From Rhodospirillaceae bacterium (lineage in GTDB: Bacteria > Pseudomonadota > Alphaproteobacteria > UBA8366): a stretch of 43,730 bases of DNA. The position numbers were made by a program, and so were the translations under genes. Shown piece by piece: positions 8,190 through 17,136 of the stretch (positions are counted from its first letter, which is position 1; every line of letters starts with the position of its first letter). The notes under the pieces are model-generated. The model was given only the letters and a program-made list of their open reading frames with translations, was not told where the DNA came from and made no database searches. The stretch covers positions 1,792 through 45,521 of the forward strand of contig PAXN01000053.1 of assembly GCA_002715005.1 (NCBI GenBank), given 5' to 3'.

Positions 8190-9268
8190 CTAAGACTATT
8201 TTTCACGTAGTGTATGGACTTCACGTTGGTGGTCTTGAAAGAGTACTAATCAACACCGTCTCTCGTATGCCCAATAATTATGCACATACAGTAGTCTGTC
8301 TAACATCTTATTCTGACTCTTTTGCTTCACTCCTTCCTAGTAACGCAAACGTAATAGCGTTGGGAAAAAAAGATGGTCAAGACTTTGGACTTTTTTTTAA
8401 ATGGTGGAAACTTTTGCGAGCTTACAAGCCGGACGTGGTTCACAGCTATAACCTCGCGACGCTTGAACTTCAAGTATTATCAGCCTTATCAGGCGTAAAA
8501 GTTCGGGTTCATGCAGAGCATGGACGAGACGTATATGATCCTTTTGGCGATAATAAAAAATATCAGTTGCTAAGACGGTTAGTTTCACCGTTCATTCACA
8601 CTTGGGTTTCAGTTTCAACAGAGTTACATATGTGGCTAATGAATACTGTTGGTCTTCCTAATAGTAAAACAAAGTTAATTAGAAATGGTATCGATACTAA
8701 ACTCTTCACACCTCAACACAAGCCGAGTGACGAGTTTGTCGTTGGTAATGTGGGTCGCTTGAACCCAATCAAAAATCAGACCCTCTTAATAGATGCGTTC
8801 TGCTTAGCGGCTTATCGTAACGCTGAGTTTGCGCAGAAAGCGAGACTGAGTATTGTAGGCGAGGGAGAAAGCGAATCGATTTTACATGACCACATTACTT
8901 CAAAGAATATGGCTAAAAAAATAAGCTTAATAGGGCTTCGAGAGGACATGCCTGACGTGTACCGAAGCTTTTCCGTATTCGTTATGTCATCTATCGGTGA
9001 AGGTATACCAATGACATTGTTAGAGGCCATGGCTAGTGGTGTACCCGCTATCGTTACGGACGTTGGCGGGATGCCTGAGGTCGTTACGGGAAAGGAAGGT
9101 ATAGTTGTCCCTTCGCAGAACGCAGATGCGTTGGCCGATTCACTGATACTGCTTTTCGAGTCGTCGGATTTACTTAACAGTTTCGCAAATGCATCACGTG
9201 AAAGAATTTGTAAATATTTTGATGAAGATAAGATGGTCTCTGATTATTTATCGTTATACAACCAATGA
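8186..9268 (+). CDS. Glycosyltransferase family 4, exosortase A-associated
   Basis: Cytoplasmic GT-B retaining glycosyltransferase that would add one sugar to the lipid-linked repeat unit. The N-terminal lobe begins HVVYGLHVGGLERVLINT, a form characteristic of the PEP-CTERM-associated group. The C-terminal nucleotide-sugar lobe has NVGRLNPIKNQTLLIDAF followed by the EGIPMTLLEAMASGVP segment with the conserved glutamates near residues 270-285. At 360 aa it is a usual length. Its ATG overlaps the exosortase stop (ATGA), and the amidotransferase follows after 9 bases. Donor and acceptor are unknown. Confidence 0.9.
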   Translation: MTKTIFHVVYGLHVGGLERVLINTVSRMPNNYAHTVVCLTSYSDSFASLLPSNANVIALGKKDGQDFGLFFKWWKLLRAYKPDVVHSYNLATLELQVLSALSGVKVRVHAEHGRDVYDPFGDNKKYQLLRRLVSPFIHTWVSVSTELHMWLMNTVGLPNSKTKLIRNGIDTKLFTPQHKPSDEFVVGNVGRLNPIKNQTLLIDAFCLAAYRNAEFAQKARLSIVGEGESESILHDHITSKNMAKKISLIGLREDMPDVYRSFSVFVMSSIGEGIPMTLLEAMASGVPAIVTDVGGMPEVVTGKEGIVVPSQNADALADSLILLFESSDLLNSFANASRERICKYFDEDKMVSDYLSLYNQ

Positions 9269-9277
9269 GAAGCCGGT

Positions 9278-11179
9278 ATGTGTGGAGTTAGTGGAATATT
9301 TAGTTTTAATAAAGAGCAACATGTATCTAAACAAGTGTTAGAATATATGAACAACGCTCAAATGCACAGAGGACCGGATGCTGAAGGTTACTTCTATGGA
9401 GACGGAGTTGCACTAGGGCACCGTCGTTTATCAATAATAGATATTACTGGCGGCGGTCAACCTATCTACAGCGAAAATAAGGATGTTGTAATTGTTTTTA
9501 ATGGTGAGATTTTCAATCATCATGAAATTGCCGAAGAGCTTAAATTAAAAGGCTACTCCTACCAAACTCACAGTGATACTGAAACGATATTACACTCATG
9601 GAGGGAATGGGGAGTAAAGTGTCTAGATAAGCTGCGAGGAATGTTCGTCTTCCTCATATGGGACGAAGTAAAGCAACAACTTTTTGTGGCAAGAGATAGG
9701 TTAGGAATCAAGCCTCTACATTATTCTCAATTGGCTGACGGTAGTGTTATTTTTGGCTCAGAGCTGAAAGTTTTAAAAGCGCACCCTGAATTAGACCGAA
9801 CACTAAATTATTCAGCAATCGAAGATTATCTTACTTTTGGTTATATACCTGACCCAAAGAGTATCTATTCTTCAGTTCAAAAGTTAGAAGCGGGCCATTA
9901 CTTGTTATTTCAGCGAGGGAAATCAGGAACTTTGCCCAAGCCCGTGCAATATTGGGATTTACCCTGGGACCAACCACAATATGATGAACTAGACAAAGAA
10001 ATTTTAACTGAGCGTTTTCGCGAAGCCGTGGATATCCGTTTAGAGTCAGAAGTTCCTTTGGGAGCGTTCTTATCAGGGGGGGTTGATTCAAGCGCGGTCG
10101 TAGCTATGATGGCCGGCCTGCAAAAGGAGCCTGTTACAACATGCTCAATAGGTTTCGATGTCCCTGACTATAATGAGTCCGAATTTGCGTCACTAGTTGC
10201 TAAGCAATATAAAACCTCACACCATTTAGAGGTAGTCAATCATGAGGATTTTACGTTGATTGATAAAATGGTTGAGTTATATGACGAGCCCTATTCTGAC
10301 TCATCGGCCCTCCCTACCTACAAGGTTTGCGAGCTAGCAAGAAAACATGTGACAGTAGCGCTTTCTGGAGATGGCGGGGACGAGCTTTTCGCAGGCTATC
10401 GGAGGTATCGCCTTCACATAAACGAACAAAAAGTACGAGATGTTATTCCCGACGCGATTAGGCGACGCGTTTTCGGTTTTTTAGGCAGTATCTATCCCAA
10501 GCTCGATTGGGCCCCTCAATTCTTACGAGCCAAAACAACCTTTCAATCTTTATCAATGAGTTCTTCGGAAGCTTACCTGAATAGTGTAAGTAAACTGCGA
10601 TTCGATGAGCGAAGAGCTCTTTACCATAAAGGCTTTAAGAGTCACATTGGAGAATACAACTCGAATCAAGTATTTGACAACGTACTTAAAGGTAAACGAT
10701 TTAAAGATAAGCTTAAAGAAGCACAGTATCTCGATTATAAAACTTGGGTAACTGGTGACATCCATACAAAAGTAGATAGAGCAAGCATGGCGCATGGACT
10801 AGAGGTTCGAGTTCCAATATTTGACCATAAACTAGTAGAGTGGGGGTTCAGACTGCCCTCAAAGCTAAATTTGAATAACGGTGAAGGGAAGTTCAGTTTC
10901 AAAAAGGCGCTAGAGCCTTTCCTATCAAAAGACACTCTATATCGAGAAAAAATGGGTTTTAGCGTACCAATGGCTGATTGGTTGCGCGGGCCGTTGAAAC
11001 AAAAAATGATGGATTTGTTATCATCTGAATGTGTTTCTAAACACGAAATTTTCGACAAAAATGCATTGTTAGAGAAAGCTCAACAGCACATTAGTGGAAA
11101 ATACGACCATGCAGCTGCGTTGTGGACAATAATGATGTTGTGTCAGTTTTTAGTAAAAGAAGAAAAAGAGAGACATTAA
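9278..11179 (+). CDS. Exosortase A-associated amidotransferase (asparagine synthase-like)
   Basis: Two-domain glutamine-dependent amidotransferase related to AsnB. The glutaminase half opens with MCGVSGIF, giving Cys2 as the N-terminal nucleophile, and carries HRGPDAEGY near 30-38 and NGEIFN near 75-80. The ATP-pyrophosphatase half has the SGGVDSS loop at 266-272. At 633 aa it matches the exosortase-associated group rather than E. coli AsnB (about 554 aa). In these loci it is thought to amidate a sugar carboxylate or otherwise transfer nitrogen to the glycan, not to make free asparagine; that is inference from context. Its stop overlaps the next start as TAATG. Confidence 0.9.
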   Translation: MCGVSGIFSFNKEQHVSKQVLEYMNNAQMHRGPDAEGYFYGDGVALGHRRLSIIDITGGGQPIYSENKDVVIVFNGEIFNHHEIAEELKLKGYSYQTHSDTETILHSWREWGVKCLDKLRGMFVFLIWDEVKQQLFVARDRLGIKPLHYSQLADGSVIFGSELKVLKAHPELDRTLNYSAIEDYLTFGYIPDPKSIYSSVQKLEAGHYLLFQRGKSGTLPKPVQYWDLPWDQPQYDELDKEILTERFREAVDIRLESEVPLGAFLSGGVDSSAVVAMMAGLQKEPVTTCSIGFDVPDYNESEFASLVAKQYKTSHHLEVVNHEDFTLIDKMVELYDEPYSDSSALPTYKVCELARKHVTVALSGDGGDELFAGYRRYRLHINEQKVRDVIPDAIRRRVFGFLGSIYPKLDWAPQFLRAKTTFQSLSMSSSEAYLNSVSKLRFDERRALYHKGFKSHIGEYNSNQVFDNVLKGKRFKDKLKEAQYLDYKTWVTGDIHTKVDRASMAHGLEVRVPIFDHKLVEWGFRLPSKLNLNNGEGKFSFKKALEPFLSKDTLYREKMGFSVPMADWLRGPLKQKMMDLLSSECVSKHEIFDKNALLEKAQQHISGKYDHAAALWTIMMLCQFLVKEEKERH

Positions 11180-12417
11180 TGAAGCCTCCTTTGTTGTTCC
11201 TGTGCCACAGAATGCCCTTTCCTCCAAATAAGGGGGACAAGATTACCACTTTTAATCTTATGAATTATTTAAGCAAGCGTTTTGATCTTTATTTGGGAAG
11301 CTTTATTGATGATGAATTTGATAAGAAATTCATAGACGAGGTAAAAGCCTACTGTAGGGAAGTTAAATTTATCGACATCACGCGCAAACGATATCTAACC
11401 AGTGGTTTAAAATCCCTGGTGTTAGCCGAGTCTGTTTCTACTGCACATTACAGAAATGAAGAATTACAACGATGGGTTCACAAGGTTATTAATGAGCACG
11501 GTATAGACTATCTGTTTGTATATTCTTCAGGGATGGCTCAGTTTATTGACTTTCCAGAATACAAAGACAAAAAGCGTGTTTTAGATATGGCTGATGTGGA
11601 TTCAGATAAATGGCGTCAGTACTGTGAAAACAAGCCCTTCTATTCAAAAATTATTTATGCACGAGAATATAAACTACTAAAAACACTAGAGCAAAAGATT
11701 CTTTCAGAGTTTGACGCAATAACGTTAATAACGGATGAAGAGCGAGACTTGTTTAAGTCACTTTCTCCAAAAGCTTATAGTGACAAGATAGTTACGCTTA
11801 GCAATGGTGTTGATACTGATTATTTTGACCCTTTAGCTAAATTTGATCACACTGACAGCCCATGTGCGGAGAGCTTGTCAATTTGCTTTACCGGCGCAAT
11901 GGATTATTGGGCAAATGAAGATGCGGTGGTATGGTTCTGTGAAAAGGTGTGGCCGCTAATAATAGAAGAGCACCCAGCACTGATTTTCTACATAGTTGGT
12001 GGGAAACCCACGGAGCGTGTTAAAAAACTGGCCTCAATTAAAGGCGTTTTTGTAACAGGGAGAGTCGTAGATGTGCGTCCTTACATCGACAAAGCTCTAG
12101 TCGCCGTGGCAACTTTGCGTATCGCTCGAGGAGTCCAAAATAAAGTACTTGAAGCAATGTCTATGGCCAAGCCGGTAGTTATGACCTCTATGGCTCAGGA
12201 GGGAATAGCCTTACCCACAGAGCAAAAGAGATTAGTTATTGATGATGAAGCTATTATGGCTCAGACTATCCTAAATTTGGTCTCCGACAATGCGCGCTCT
12301 ACCGCAATCGGCGAAAAAAATCGCAAATGGATAGTTGAGCGATATAGTTGGGAAGGTGCACTTAAGCCTCTCGATAAACTTTACCCAAGGAAAGATAGAA
12401 ATGATAGTACGAGCTAA
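11179..12417 (+). CDS. Glycosyltransferase, exosortase A-associated (GT4-like)
   Basis: GT-B glycosyltransferase. The N-terminal LCHRMPFPPNKGDKITTFN block is the hallmark of the PEP-CTERM-associated group often listed as sugar transferase Stp1. The C-terminal lobe contains FTGAMDYWANEDAV and a VQNKVLEAMSMAKPVV segment with the family glutamate. The open frame runs back to 11122, but the ATG at 11179 overlaps the amidotransferase stop (TAATG), sits behind a GAGAGA sequence and starts at the conserved region, giving 412 aa. It overlaps the heptose kinase gene by 17 bases. The sugar transferred is unknown. Confidence 0.88.
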   Translation: MKPPLLFLCHRMPFPPNKGDKITTFNLMNYLSKRFDLYLGSFIDDEFDKKFIDEVKAYCREVKFIDITRKRYLTSGLKSLVLAESVSTAHYRNEELQRWVHKVINEHGIDYLFVYSSGMAQFIDFPEYKDKKRVLDMADVDSDKWRQYCENKPFYSKIIYAREYKLLKTLEQKILSEFDAITLITDEERDLFKSLSPKAYSDKIVTLSNGVDTDYFDPLAKFDHTDSPCAESLSICFTGAMDYWANEDAVVWFCEKVWPLIIEEHPALIFYIVGGKPTERVKKLASIKGVFVTGRVVDVRPYIDKALVAVATLRIARGVQNKVLEAMSMAKPVVMTSMAQEGIALPTEQKRLVIDDEAIMAQTILNLVSDNARSTAIGEKNRKWIVERYSWEGALKPLDKLYPRKDRNDSTS

Positions 12418-13435
12418 AGCGCCACTTCGTATAGGGTTAGCGGGAGGCGGCACGGATGTATCCCCATATAGCGATAAATATGGTGGTTTTATACTAAATG
12501 TCACACTCGACATGTTTGCTTACGCGACAATACAGACAAGGGATGACGATAAAATCTGTTTTGCAGCTCAAGATATAGAGCAAAAGTATACACAAAACAT
12601 ACAGGATGAGCTTATAGTTGAAGATGAATTAATTCTTCACAAAGCTATTTACAAACGAGTCATACAAGACTTTAACGGTGGCAAGCCTATAGCTCTTGAT
12701 ATTATAACGTTTTCAGATGCTCCTCCGGGGAGTGGCTTAGGCTCTTCTTCGACTATGGTTGTAGCTATTCTCGCTGCCTTTAGGGAACTACTTAAATTAC
12801 CTCTTGGTGAATATGATCTAGCGCATCTCGCTTATGAAATTGAGCGAGAGGATTGCAAATTGTCGGGGGGTAAACAAGACCAATACGCAGCCACATTTGG
12901 TGGTTTCAATTTTATGGAATTTTACCAAGATAGAGTTCTAGTCAATCCGCTGCGTATCCGAAATGATATACAGAACGAGCTCGAGAGCCAGATCATACTT
13001 TATTTCACGGGGCTGTCTCGAGACTCTGGTAAGATAATAGATGACCAAATAAAAGCATCAACCAAAACAGATAGTGACAAGTCATTGGAAGCATTGCACA
13101 AGGTTAAGCAGAGTGCTTTTGAAATGAAAGAGTGTCTACTGAGAAATGATATAGAAGGTATGTCAAGAGTTTTAGAGGCTTCATGGTTGGCTAAAAAGTC
13201 AACGTCATCTTCAATCTCAAACTCCTACATTGAAGAGGTAGCTTCTATGGCTATCGAAAATGGTGCAAAGTCTCTAAAACTATCAGGGGCTGGGGGAGGT
13301 GGTTTCATGATGCTTTTTGTTGACCCTGTAGACAAGCAACCGCTCATAAAAAAGCTAAAGCAAACTTCAGGGCAAGTACATAATTTTCAATTTACAAATT
13401 TTGGGGTAAAAGCGTGGACGGTACACAATATATAA
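12401..13435 (+). CDS. hddA: D-glycero-alpha-D-manno-heptose 7-phosphate kinase (GHMP kinase)
   Basis: Phosphorylates D-glycero-D-manno-heptose 7-phosphate at C1 in the alpha configuration, the second step towards GDP-activated heptose. The N-terminus RAKAPLRIGLAGGGTDVSPY and the ATP-binding loop PPGSGLGSSSTMVVA (GLGSSS at 112-117) are typical of HddA-like GHMP kinases. A third motif, LSGAGGGGFMMLF, lies near the C-terminus. The open frame extends back to 12335, but ATG 12401 has AAGGAAAG about 6 bases ahead and matches the family start, giving 344 aa. It is followed directly by the isomerase and guanylyltransferase of the same pathway, which argues against other GHMP sugar kinases. Confidence 0.88.
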   Translation: MIVRAKAPLRIGLAGGGTDVSPYSDKYGGFILNVTLDMFAYATIQTRDDDKICFAAQDIEQKYTQNIQDELIVEDELILHKAIYKRVIQDFNGGKPIALDIITFSDAPPGSGLGSSSTMVVAILAAFRELLKLPLGEYDLAHLAYEIEREDCKLSGGKQDQYAATFGGFNFMEFYQDRVLVNPLRIRNDIQNELESQIILYFTGLSRDSGKIIDDQIKASTKTDSDKSLEALHKVKQSAFEMKECLLRNDIEGMSRVLEASWLAKKSTSSSISNSYIEEVASMAIENGAKSLKLSGAGGGGFMMLFVDPVDKQPLIKKLKQTSGQVHNFQFTNFGVKAWTVHNI

Positions 13436-14010
13436 AAAGCCACTTTGAAAAGAGTATTGAGGTCAAACAGAAAATACTTGCTGATGGTGTATTGATTGAG
13501 CGAATTGTTAAAGCTAGCGAATTGTGTATCGAAGCGCTGCAACGTGGAAACAAAGTAATGTTTGCAGGAAACGGCGGCAGCGCTGCTGATTCTCAACATC
13601 TTGCAGCTGAATTTGTTAGCAGGTTCAACTTTGACCGCCCTGGTTTGCCTTCGATTGCTTTGACTACAGACACTTCGATGCTAACAGCTATTGGTAATGA
13701 TTATGGCTTTGAAAATCTATTTTCTCGTCAAGTACAGGCGAATGGCAGAGAAGGCGATATATTTGTTGGAATAAGTACATCTGGAAATTCGGTAAATGTT
13801 GTGAAGGCAGTAGAACAAGCGAAAGAGATGGGCATACATACTATTGCTTTATGTGGTGATGCAGGAAAGTTACCTGAAATGTGTGACATAACGCTCAACG
13901 TACCTTCAACGTGCACGCCTTATATTCAAGAGTCACACATCAGTATTGGTCACATTATTTGTGCTATTGTCGAAGAAACACTGTTTGCTAAATATAAACC
14001 TAAGGAGTAA
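13414..14010 (+). CDS. gmhA: Phosphoheptose isomerase (sedoheptulose 7-phosphate isomerase)
   Basis: Converts sedoheptulose 7-phosphate to D-glycero-D-manno-heptose 7-phosphate, the first committed step of heptose-nucleotide synthesis. SIS-domain protein with GNGGSAADSQHLAAEF at 52-67 (active-site histidine and glutamate near 62 and 66), STSGNS at 121-126 for phosphate binding, and QESHISIGH at 172-180, which supplies the other zinc/active-site residues. At 198 aa it is a normal length. The start is a GTG inside the end of hddA (22-base overlap), with GGGGTAAA in front. Probably a second copy serving the polysaccharide, since most Gram-negatives have another for LPS core. Confidence 0.9.
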   Translation: MDGTQYIKSHFEKSIEVKQKILADGVLIERIVKASELCIEALQRGNKVMFAGNGGSAADSQHLAAEFVSRFNFDRPGLPSIALTTDTSMLTAIGNDYGFENLFSRQVQANGREGDIFVGISTSGNSVNVVKAVEQAKEMGIHTIALCGDAGKLPEMCDITLNVPSTCTPYIQESHISIGHIICAIVEETLFAKYKPKE

Positions 14011-14012
14011 TT

Positions 14013-14738
14013 GTGGAAGCCATTCTTCTTGCCGGTGGTCTAGGGACTCGGTTGTACAGTGTGACTGGAGACAATTACCCCAAGTGTTTAGCGAAGGTAA
14101 ATGATGTACCTTTTTTACACTACATACTCTGGAATTTTCGAAACCAGGGTGTAAAGCGATTTGTATTAGCAGTTTCTCATCTTTCTGATATGGTAGAACA
14201 AGAAGTTAGGCATCATTTCGCAGATTGGGATATTGATTTCTCTATTGAGCGAGAACCACTTGGGACCGGTGGAGCAATAAGGCAAGCGCTAGCGCTTTGT
14301 CGTAGCGAACATGTGATAGTTGCAAATGCAGATTCTTTTATTGAATTTTCTTTACTGAAATTCGTTCATGAAATGCGTGAAAACGAAAGCGAGCTTGGGC
14401 TTGTATGCACAGAAGTTGATGACCTGTCTCGATTCGGCGCTGCCAATATTGAACAAGGAAAGCTCATAGGTTTTTCTGAAAAAGGGAAGAGCGGCAAAGG
14501 GTTTATTAATGCAGGTATATATTGGTTGAACACTTCTAACGACGCCTTTTTAGGCCAACCGGAGTGTTTTAGCTTTGAAAAAAATGTACTAGCTAATAGA
14601 GAGTTACATATAAATGTGTTCAAAACGAAAGGTTTATTCTTCGATATTGGAACCCCTGGAGATTTTGCTGGTGCTCAACGCCTTGTAGATTTGAATAAGG
14701 GGCTCTTTTCCACATCACCTAAGATAGTAGAAGAGTAA
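14013..14738 (+). CDS. hddC: D-glycero-alpha-D-manno-heptose 1-phosphate guanylyltransferase
   Basis: Nucleotidyltransferase that joins GTP and D-glycero-alpha-D-manno-heptose 1-phosphate to give the GDP-heptose donor. The N-terminus EAILLAGGLGTRL is the classic sugar-nucleotidyltransferase signature, with KCLAKVNDVPFLHY after it and EPLGTGGAIRQAL near residues 84-96. At 241 aa it fits HddC. It begins at a GTG with AAGGAG 5 bases ahead and only 2 bases after gmhA. The kinase-isomerase neighbours choose HddC over other nucleotidyltransferases. The 1,7-bisphosphate phosphatase step (GmhB) is not encoded here and is presumably supplied from elsewhere. Confidence 0.88.
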   Translation: MEAILLAGGLGTRLYSVTGDNYPKCLAKVNDVPFLHYILWNFRNQGVKRFVLAVSHLSDMVEQEVRHHFADWDIDFSIEREPLGTGGAIRQALALCRSEHVIVANADSFIEFSLLKFVHEMRENESELGLVCTEVDDLSRFGAANIEQGKLIGFSEKGKSGKGFINAGIYWLNTSNDAFLGQPECFSFEKNVLANRELHINVFKTKGLFFDIGTPGDFAGAQRLVDLNKGLFSTSPKIVEE

Positions 14739-14743
14739 AGCTG

Positions 14744-15937
14744 ATGGAAATTGTCACCATTAGCACACTTTATCCAAACAAGAACGATCCGAAGCATGGT
14801 GTTTTTGTTCATACGCGATTAAAGCAACTTTTGCGTGCTTACCCAGAAATATCAGCTACCGTAATTGCCCCTGTGCCGTGGTTTCCTTTTTCATGGAAAA
14901 AGTTTGGAGAATACGCTAAATATGCCGGTGTTCCATACAGCGAAACCATAGACGGTATCACGATATTCCACCCCAAATATGTGGTCCTACCTAAAGTTGG
15001 AATGTATATAACTCCATTTTTCTTATCGAAAGCTATCAAAAAGACATTACAAAAGCTTCTAAAACGTAAAAATGTCGATTTGATTGATGGACACTACTTT
15101 TTCCCAGACGGAGTTGCTATTGAAAGCGTGGCAAGTAGATTTAATATTCCGTTTACCTGTACTGCTAGAGGTACAGATATCAATTTAGTACCCACATACC
15201 CAAAAGCTCGAAAAATGTTACATTCGGTTTTCGCAAATTCATCCCACATGATGAGTGTTTGCCAAGCACTTAAGGATGAAATGATGACACTAGGAGTTGA
15301 AGATAGCCGGGTAACTGTTGTAAGAAATGGAGTGGATCTATCACTTTTCAGTGCTAGTGATGATGATACTCAGAAAACTTTGAAAAGCTCCTTGGGATTA
15401 GATACTCCGCATTTAATTATCTCAGTCGGTTGGCTGATAGAGCGAAAAGGTCATCACTTAATCATTGAGTCACTAAAAAAGCTAAATGACGTAACTTTGG
15501 CAATCGCAGGAGATGGTCCCGATCTAAAGAAACTGCAATTACTTGCTAAAGAGTCCGGAGTGAGTGAAAGAGTTAAATTTCTAGGGGCGCTAAGCCAATC
15601 GAGTTTAAATGAATGGTTTCGAAGTGCGGATCTTTCAGTTCTTGCTTCAAGTCGTGAAGGCTGGGCAAATGTACTATTGGAGTCAATGGCATCAGGGACA
15701 CCTGTTGTTGCAACGAAAGTTTGGGGGACGCCCGAAGTAGTTAAAACAAAAAGTGCAGGAATTTTAGTTGATCGTTCAAGTGATGCTATCGCAAAGGGAG
15801 TTCGTCAATTGCTTGAAGAGAAGCCTTCACGAGTCCAAACGCGTAAGTACGCTGAGCAGTTTTCATGGAGTGAAAGATGCGATTCTCTTTATAGAATTTT
15901 TCTTTCGATTGTTGAAAACAAGGAAAGCCCATCATGA
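14744..15937 (+). CDS. Glycosyltransferase family 4
   Basis: GT-B glycosyltransferase of 397 aa. N-terminal acceptor lobe: STLYPNKNDPKHGVFVHTR, a form common in exopolysaccharide GT4 enzymes; the segment DGHYFFPDGVA follows near residue 116. Donor lobe: SVGWLIERKGHHLIIE, then SSREGWANVLLESMASGTPVV with the two conserved glutamates. It follows hddC by 5 bases, so it may be the transferase that uses GDP-heptose, but this rests on position only. Confidence 0.85.
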   Translation: MEIVTISTLYPNKNDPKHGVFVHTRLKQLLRAYPEISATVIAPVPWFPFSWKKFGEYAKYAGVPYSETIDGITIFHPKYVVLPKVGMYITPFFLSKAIKKTLQKLLKRKNVDLIDGHYFFPDGVAIESVASRFNIPFTCTARGTDINLVPTYPKARKMLHSVFANSSHMMSVCQALKDEMMTLGVEDSRVTVVRNGVDLSLFSASDDDTQKTLKSSLGLDTPHLIISVGWLIERKGHHLIIESLKKLNDVTLAIAGDGPDLKKLQLLAKESGVSERVKFLGALSQSSLNEWFRSADLSVLASSREGWANVLLESMASGTPVVATKVWGTPEVVKTKSAGILVDRSSDAIAKGVRQLLEEKPSRVQTRKYAEQFSWSERCDSLYRIFLSIVENKESPS

Positions 15938-17136
15938 GCGTTAAAGAAAAGACGATCATCACGTTTAAAAGGTACTTTCTTATTACGGGCTTGTTAGGTC
16001 ATATTGTGCTGATTGTATTTTTTGTATTGCGTCCAGACCTAGTTGATAAAGTCTCAAGCAAAGTTTTGAGCAAGTATTATGCGTCGGCAAAAGCTAGTGA
16101 GCGTAAAGAAATGCTCAAATTTCCGAACCTTCAACAAGAAATAGAAGCAGTTATTTCACCTTGGCAGCCAAGCAATGAATACAGTGTTTCTAACTTACAC
16201 TTTGTTAATGGGAAGCCTTTCGAATCTCTCCAAATTGCACTCAAAAGCCTGAACGATGGTGACACACTCGAAATCGCACAAGGCGTATATTCTGAACCTT
16301 TTGAAGTACATCAAAATCGTCTTACCATCATTGGTAGGGGGCATGTGGTTTTTGAAAAAGCAGCAATAAGAGGAAAAGGGTATATTGTTAATTATGCTGA
16401 TGATTTAACGATTAAAAACATTGAATGCAGGGGGGTTACGGTAGGTGACCGTAACGGAGCTTGTATCCGCCAAGAAGGGGCAAATTTAACCTTAGAGCAT
16501 GTGTATTTTCACAATAGCGAAAATGGAGTACTTGAAGCCACTGGCAAAAATAGCAAAATTCTTATTTACGATAGTCGTTTTGAACAGTTGGGGCGTCTTG
16601 GCCGGGCTCATGGTATCTATACTAACACAGCTGAGCTTTATATTTACGATAGTATGTTTATTGCTTCGAAGAGTGAAGGACACGAAATCAAAAGTAGGGG
16701 ACCAGTTACCGAAATACATGGCAGTATTATAGCCTCTCTATCAGGTGTAGATAGCCGGCTAATTGATGTTCCAAATGGTGGTAAGCTCGTTTTAGATAAA
16801 TCATTGCTTCAGCAAGGGGCTATGTCATCGAATGGACAAGCGATCGGTTACGCTCAAGAGGGGAGAAAGCATACCGAAAATAGCATCACACTTAGAGAGA
16901 GCGTCTTTATATTCGACAGAATTGGCTATGACAGTATGTTGGCAACAGACAACCAGTTTGTAGAAACCGCAATATCGCAAAATATTATAGTAGGTGAGGT
17001 TGACACACCGGATTTAGATACCTCAAATTTAATATATGAAAGTAGGGAGGAAATTGGTTTTCCTGAATACCCGTTTCTTCCAAATGCTTGGTGTGCTGAG
17101 CAAGATAAATGTCCAATAAGAACGCAAAGTCAATGA
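15934..17136 (+). CDS. Membrane-anchored right-handed parallel beta-helix protein
   Basis: Function not known. A single hydrophobic segment near 14-34 with a basic start anchors the protein in the inner membrane, leaving a periplasmic domain of about 365 residues. That domain has repeating short strands with spaced N, G and I residues (for example LTIKNIECRGV, LTLEHVYFHNSENGV, KILIYDSRFEQ, ELYIYDSMFIAS, TEIHGSIIA), which is the pattern of PbH1 beta-helix coils found in pectate lyases, alginate lyases and C5-epimerases. FESLQIALKSLNDGDTLEIA ahead of the coils resembles the N-terminal cap of such enzymes. It could trim, epimerise or bind the nascent glycan. No catalytic residues could be assigned. 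ATGA overlap with the previous gene. Confidence 0.75.
   Translation: MSVKEKTIITFKRYFLITGLLGHIVLIVFFVLRPDLVDKVSSKVLSKYYASAKASERKEMLKFPNLQQEIEAVISPWQPSNEYSVSNLHFVNGKPFESLQIALKSLNDGDTLEIAQGVYSEPFEVHQNRLTIIGRGHVVFEKAAIRGKGYIVNYADDLTIKNIECRGVTVGDRNGACIRQEGANLTLEHVYFHNSENGVLEATGKNSKILIYDSRFEQLGRLGRAHGIYTNTAELYIYDSMFIASKSEGHEIKSRGPVTEIHGSIIASLSGVDSRLIDVPNGGKLVLDKSLLQQGAMSSNGQAIGYAQEGRKHTENSITLRESVFIFDRIGYDSMLATDNQFVETAISQNIIVGEVDTPDLDTSNLIYESREEIGFPEYPFLPNAWCAEQDKCPIRTQSQ

Noticed and set aside
10553-11058. Minus-strand frames opposite the amidotransferase gene
   Set aside because: Fully covered by a strong coding region on the plus strand; translations show no domain.
15934-17136. The beta-helix protein as a PEP-CTERM exosortase substrate
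   Set aside because: Its C-terminus (around NAWCAEQDKCPIRTQSQ) has no PEP motif, membrane span or basic tail.
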